Below, piece after piece: positions 60,495 to 64,000 of a stretch of DNA of 64,000 bases. The DNA is taken from assembly GCF_020982545.1 (NCBI RefSeq), contig NZ_JAJKLK010000029.1:209309-273308 (forward strand), in the 5' to 3' direction. The notes under the pieces were generated by a model. The model searched no databases, was not told the origin of the DNA, and was given only the letters and a program-made list of their open reading frames with translations. Both the position numbers and the translations under genes were made by a program. How positions within the stretch are numbered: the first letter of the stretch is position 1; every line of letters starts with the position of its first letter. This stretch comes from Streptomyces sp. MNU76. GTDB lineage: Bacteria; Actinomycetota; Actinomycetes; Streptomycetales; Streptomycetaceae.

Positions 60495-61920
60495 CTATGC
60501 GGTCCACGGTGTCGGGATGTTCAAGCCGCGCCAGCGGTAGCGGGTGACCGTCACCGCGGCGATGTTGAACAACATGACTCCGTCCAGGGCAATCTGCCGC
60601 CAGCCCGAGGGGCCCTTGAACTGTCGGCGCAGGGCCGACCACGTCATGCGCCGCCGATACGTGATCATGTTGACCACCCGCCACCACACGAACGACCGCA
60701 AGGTGTTGAACGTGTGCTTGGCGACGGCGTGCTTGAAGTAGTTGGCCCAGCCGCGAAGGATCTGGTTGATCCTCGACAGCACGGCGGCGAAGGGGACCTG
60801 TGACCTCCGGTGGGTCAGCGCCCGGATCTTCCGCCTCAGTTCACGGACTGGCTTGTCCGCGATGAAGGTGTAGACGTAGTGCTTGTCCGTTCCCCGTTTG
60901 CGCATCCACTTGATGTGGAAGCCGAGGAAGTCGAACCCGTCGGCCATGTGCACCACGCGCGTCTTGGACTTCGACAGGTGCAGTCCGAGCGGGGCCAGGA
61001 CCTCGCCGATCTCCGTTCTCAGCGCCTCGACGTGGTGGCGTTCGCCCCTGACGAGCACGACGAAGTCGTCCGCGTAGCGCACGATCCGCCAGTTCGGCAG
61101 GTTCTTGGCCACCCGCGTGAAGCGTCGCGAGTCGCTGGACATCGTCCCGCCTGGCTTCCACGGCCCCATCACGTGCTCATCGAGCGCGGACAGCGCGATG
61201 TTGGCCAGCAGCGGAGAGGATCCGCCTTGCGGGTGCCGGTCTCGGATGGCTCCATTGTCCCGGTCTCCCGCAGGATTCCGGCCTTCAGGAACGCCTTGAC
61301 CAGGGCGAGCACGCGCTTGTCCTGACTCGGGAACGCACCCGGTCCATGAGGGCCGTGGTCGATCGAGTCGAAGCACGCCTCGATGTCCGCGTCCAGACCT
61401 GGCGGTAGCCTTGGGTGCCCCAGAAGTGGATCTCGGCGATCGCGTCGTGCGCCCTCCGGTTGGGGCGGAACCCGTAGGAGACCGGCGTGAAGTCAGCCTC
61501 AAAGATGGGTTCCAGCACCAGTTTCAGCGTCGCCTGACTACGCGGTCGGCCACGGTCGGGATGCCGAGACTCCTCAGTTTCCCGCCGTGCTTGGGGATCA
61601 TCCGCTCGCGTACCGGCAGCGGGCGGAACGTCCGCTGCCGAAGCTGCTCGCGCAGCTGGTCCAGGAACACCTCCACGCCCACCTGCTCGGCGATGGTGCG
61701 GGCCGTGGCCCGGTCCACGCCGGCGGTGCGGGCACCGTGTTGCGGCGACCCGGTCCCACGCACGTGCGAGGAACCTGCGGTCGCATACCAGGTGGTACAG
61801 ATCATCGAAGCGGCAGCCGGGATCGGCCGCCGCCCAGCGGTGCAGCTTGGTCTGCATCTCCGGTACCTGCAGCGGCCGCACCACCGGCACGTCGCGCTGC
61901 ACGGCCGGAGTCTCCTCCGG
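60495..61920 (-). pseudogene. ltrA: Group II intron reverse transcriptase/maturase, frameshifted
   Basis: Blocks in order on the minus strand: MQTKLHRWAAADPGCRFDDL, then in another frame GVDRATARTIAEQVGVEVFL and LRSLGIPTVADRVV, then LVLEPIFEADFTPVSYGFRP, then (after 61290) PQGGSSPLLANIALSALDEH, VRYADDFVVLVRGERHHVEA, the RT catalytic YADD, FLGFHIKWMRKRGTDKHYVY and the maturase X domain GWANYFKHAVAKHTFNTLRS ending at TAG 60495. Frame changes near 61780, 61530, 61300 and an in-frame loss at PQGG(IL)SP mean no single functional protein results as sequenced. Confidence 0.85.
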
Positions 61921-63000
61921 CGTCTTCGGGCATTGCAGTCCCTTCCACTCGTTACCTGCTGCCGCCCTTCGCCATGTACGCGGCTTTCCGCGCTCTCGAC
62001 TACTACGGCGGCTCCGCCCCATGCCGTTCGGCCGACGGACCCAGCCCGGATGTCCGCGCCGGATGCGCGGCCGCGGCGGACCGGGACGGTTCCCGTGTTC
62101 ACTTGTGATCGCTTGTCGGAGGAGGCGCCCGGCTATACCCGGCGGCATCGCCACGGCTACGCCGCAGTCCTTCACCGTGGCCTTGCGGCGGCGGCGAGAC
62201 CTCGCGCAAGTCGCCTGCCCGAGCAGATGGCAGACGCGCACCGCACCCAGCCCAGATCCGTCAGGTTCGAGCTGGTGGGAATTCGTTACGAGGCTTCACA
62301 CACCGGTTCCTCTCGTACACCTCTCCGTCATGCTCGCCGGGCACACGGCCATCTGACGGTCCTGGCCCCGCCCCGGCTTTGTCAGGGCTGCTTCCCGCCC
62401 TCCCCGGCACCTCCCGGATCAGGCTGCCCTCAGCTTCAACCCCACTGCTGCGACAGCAGGTTGGTGCAGGTCTTTCACCTCCACTCGACAAGCGCCTCAC
62501 GGCGCACCCGCTCGACGATCCACCGCTTGGGCAGCACCACGAAGCCGCGCATGTCGTCGCTGCGCTTGACGATCGCCAGGACCAGCGAACGTGGCCAGGC
62601 AGTACTCGACGAGGCCGCCGGTGTAGCCGCCGTCGGCCCAGACCAGCTCCAACTGGTGGTGGGCGTCGGCGACTTGCCGCAGCAGGACCTGCGCGGCGGC
62701 GCGATCACCGGTGTCCGCTGCGGTGACCATCACCCAGCAGGCCGAGCGTGTCGACCACGACGTGCCGCTTGCGCCCGTTGACCAGCTTCCCGCCGTCGAA
62801 GCCACGGCTGTCCGCACCGACGGCGACGTCCGCCTTGACCGACTGAATCGATCACACCCGCACTCGGCTCCAATCACACGTCGGTGCAGCCGAGTTGAAC
62901 TCCACCGGCGCGAGCGCGTACAACTGCGGCAACAGGGTCTCCTGGATCTCGGTCGGCTTCGCAACCCCGAGCTACCAAGAGGCCCTAATCCGTTGCTAAG

Positions 63001-63564
63001 GGCGTTCCGAGGAAGTTGGCTCCCCGGGATGTTCGAGTGCCGGACCGTGACACCTCGTGGCTGCCGGGCGGGCAACGCCTCGCTTTAGACAGCGTGCGCG
63101 GTCCTGGTGCTCATGGTGGTGGCGGTCGCGTGGGCGCCGTATGGATGCCCCAAGAGGCCCTGGCGTGTGATGCCTCAAGGCAGAGCGGCGACATGCGGTG
63201 CAGCGGGGCCGCCACCACCGTCGACGGGCGCTGGTGCTCGTCGGCACTGGACGGACGCCTGTGCGGTCTGGGCCTTGATGCCTCCAGCCAGAGCGGCGCC
63301 GTCCAGGGCCGTCGAGCGTCAACACCGATTCTTGATCACTCGTTGGTGTTGGTGGTGCGAGCCTGCCGCACGGTGACCTCTTGATACGCCCGAGCCGTCC
63401 GAGCTCCCGCGCAGACCGAGGCCCGTGGGGTGCACTGGTGCCACGAACGGCTAGTGAGGTGGAGGCACATCCGCAGGACGGTTGATGCCTGGGATTAGGT
63501 CGCTCGCGTGGCCCGCATGCGCTCGTCACCAGCGCAAACACCTGCACATCGGGGAGGGACAACC
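63001..63564. other. Long non-coding left end of an IS110-family element
   Basis: 565 bases with no supported gene, lying directly upstream of an IS110-type transposase. IS110-group elements carry their guide (bridge) RNA in this non-coding left end. Two near-identical 23-mers are seen, TGATGCCTCAAGGCAGAGCG GCG form at 63168-63190 and the TGATGCCTCCAGCCAGAGCG GCG form at 63276-63298 (21 of 23 match), 108 bases apart. A bridge-RNA gene is plausible but no structure was computed. Confidence 0.45.
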
Positions 63565-64000
63565 TTGATCTACTGCGGAATCGACTGGGCGGAACGAACC
63601 CACGACGTCGCCCTGGTAAACGATGCCGGGGCGCTGGTGGCCAAGCGGCACATCACCGACGACGCGGCCGGCTACAAACTGCTGCTGGACCTGCTCGCCG
63701 AGCACGGCGACACCGAGGAGAACCCGATCCCCGTGGCGATCGAGACCTCCCGCTGCTGGTTGCCGTGCTGCGAACCGGCAAACGCAAGGTGTTCGCGATC
63801 AACCCGCTGGCCGCCGCCCTACCGCGACCGGCACTCCGTCTCCCGCAAGAAGTCCGACCCCGGCGACGCACTCGTGCTCGCGAACATCCTGCGCACCGAC
63901 ATGCACGCCCACCGGCCGCTGCCGGGCGACTCCGGACGCGCTATCGCCGTCCTGGCCCGCGCCAGCAGGACGCGCTGTGGAACCGACAACAGATCGCCAA
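63565..64000 (+). pseudogene. IS110-family transposase (recombinase), 5' part, frameshifted
   Basis: Begins TTG 63565 after GGGGAGGGAC: LIYCGIDWAERTHDVALVND, AGYKLLLDLLAEHG, IPVAIETSR, then in the next frame LLVAVLRTGKRKVFAINPLA, then back to the first, HSVSRKKSDPGDALVLANIL and RTDMHAHRPLPGDS. GIDWA and AIETS carry the first two acidic residues of the DEDD RuvC-like site and KSDPGDA the next pair. Frame changes near 63757 and 63820, and again near 63947, indicate decay or sequencing error. The C-terminal serine domain lies beyond the window. Confidence 0.85.

Larger units (their letters stand above)
60371..62507 (-). mobile_element. Group II intron (ORF-containing)
   Basis: On the minus strand it begins GTGCGCC at 62507, the consensus group II 5' end, and contains a multidomain reverse transcriptase. 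It ends in domain V (60430-60464) and a GC-rich domain VI hairpin (GGCCCGGG at about 60417-60424 with CCCGGGCC at 60376-60383). The 3' boundary is placed at 60371 because the transposase sequence resumes there; the last intron bases are not the usual AT/AC, so a few bases may be wrong. Length about 2.14 kb. It should self-splice as a ribozyme and restore the IS transposase mRNA. Confidence 0.85.
60227..62895 (-). pseudogene. IS5-family transposase split by the group II intron and frameshifted
   Basis: The 5' part (about 62895-62508) reads, with frameshifts, PQLYALAPVEFNS, DSVKADVAVGADSRGFDGGK, VVVDTLGLL, MVTAADTGDRAAAQVLLRQV, LELVWADGGYTGGLVEYCLA, IVKRSDDMRGFVVLPKRWIV and ER. The coding sequence resumes across the intron at 60370 with FFAHLMRTRRLARDFERRTT, SAEAMVYWSMTLLMTRRLAR and stops at TGA 60227. 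WADGGYTG carries the second DDE aspartate and the last block the catalytic Glu equivalent. The joint WIVER / FFAHLM is exactly what the intact family has. The N-terminal third is missing. Confidence 0.8.
59655..63000. mobile_element. IS5-family element carrying a group II intron
   Basis: The element contains, in convergent order, an accessory gene (+, 59733-60270) and a transposase (-, 60227-62895), the latter interrupted by a group II intron (60371-62507). Putative imperfect ends are TTAGCTGGTCAGGCATAGGG at 59656 onward and, on the other strand from 62999, TTAGCAACGGATTAGGGCC; both keep TTAGC and AGGGCC in the same outer-to-inner order. Target duplication cannot be judged. The element is 3.35 kb with the intron, about 1.2 kb without it. 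Confidence 0.65.

Noticed and set aside
63001..63564. Open frames in the IS110 left end as possible protein genes
   Set aside because: None has a ribosome site, domain or biased third positions; position fits the non-coding end of IS110 elements better.
1..64000. tRNA, rRNA or CRISPR arrays
   Set aside because: No cloverleaf-like or ribosomal sequence and no regularly spaced repeat array was noticed on either strand by eye.

Overview
The window reads as a Streptomyces chromosome segment. Base composition is very GC-rich with a strong G/C bias at third codon positions. GTG and TTG starts are common, and the gene families are typical of the genus (LacI, TetR, PucR and HxlR regulators, SpoIIE-type phosphatase, TerD proteins, an AA10 lytic polysaccharide monooxygenase, P450). 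Most of it looks like accessory or chromosome-arm DNA. Many small functional islands are separated by truncated, frameshifted or fused gene remnants, and the right end is a nest of mobile elements.

Layout. 1-2.6 kb: end of a biosynthetic set (ketosynthase C-terminus, cytochrome P450, methyltransferase). 3-6.8 kb: TPR protein, small secreted protein, frameshifted V8-like serine protease, and a chitin/cellulose-active LPMO whose promoter overlaps a perfect CebR-type operator. 7-12.5 kb: methyltransferases, acetyltransferase, remnants of an F420-dependent reductase and a DUF1963 protein, and a membrane protein fusing a degenerate sigma factor, a zinc-binding anti-sigma motif and a lectin domain.

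12.4-23.6 kb: a large minus-strand catabolic operon for a 6-deoxy sugar, most likely L-fucose. From promoter to end it holds binding lipoprotein, ABC ATPase, permease, L-fuconate dehydratase, lactonase, FucU mutarotase, a broken zinc dehydrogenase joined to a broken SDR, KDPG-type aldolase, KDG-type kinase, aldo-keto reductase and a truncated GntR regulator. A collapsed alpha-L-fucosidase lies just upstream on the other strand. A LacI regulator with its own operator follows at 24.8 kb.

25.9-34.5 kb: remnants (FtsX permease, caspase-like peptidase, glyoxalase), a deaminase-reductase, SpoIIE phosphatase, a Doc-like toxin with antitoxin, an ankyrin protein and a NarL-type two-component pair. 34.6-43.6 kb: a compact, uncharacterised membrane/redox/glycosylation locus (GT-C-like membrane protein, cytochrome b561-molybdopterin oxidoreductase, methyltransferase, DUF2064 transferase, GT2, OmpR-type two-component system, epimerase, DM13 lipo/membrane protein).

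43.6-59.3 kb: TerD-vWA protein, glyoxalase, a MerR regulator fused to a sliding-clamp-like domain, DinB protein, TetR/FAD monooxygenase pair with two operators, a fatty-acid desaturase-electron transfer pair divergent from a PucR regulator, a one-cysteine thioredoxin-like protein, an SMI1/hydrolase deletion fusion, an oxidoreductase/TetR pair with a perfect operator, and an HxlR/RidA pair. 59.4-64 kb: hydrolase remnant, an IS5-family element whose transposase is split by a group II intron, and the start of an IS110-family element preceded by a long non-coding left end.

So many genes carry single frameshifts or clean internal deletions that some may be sequencing or assembly errors; this is flagged wherever it affects a call.
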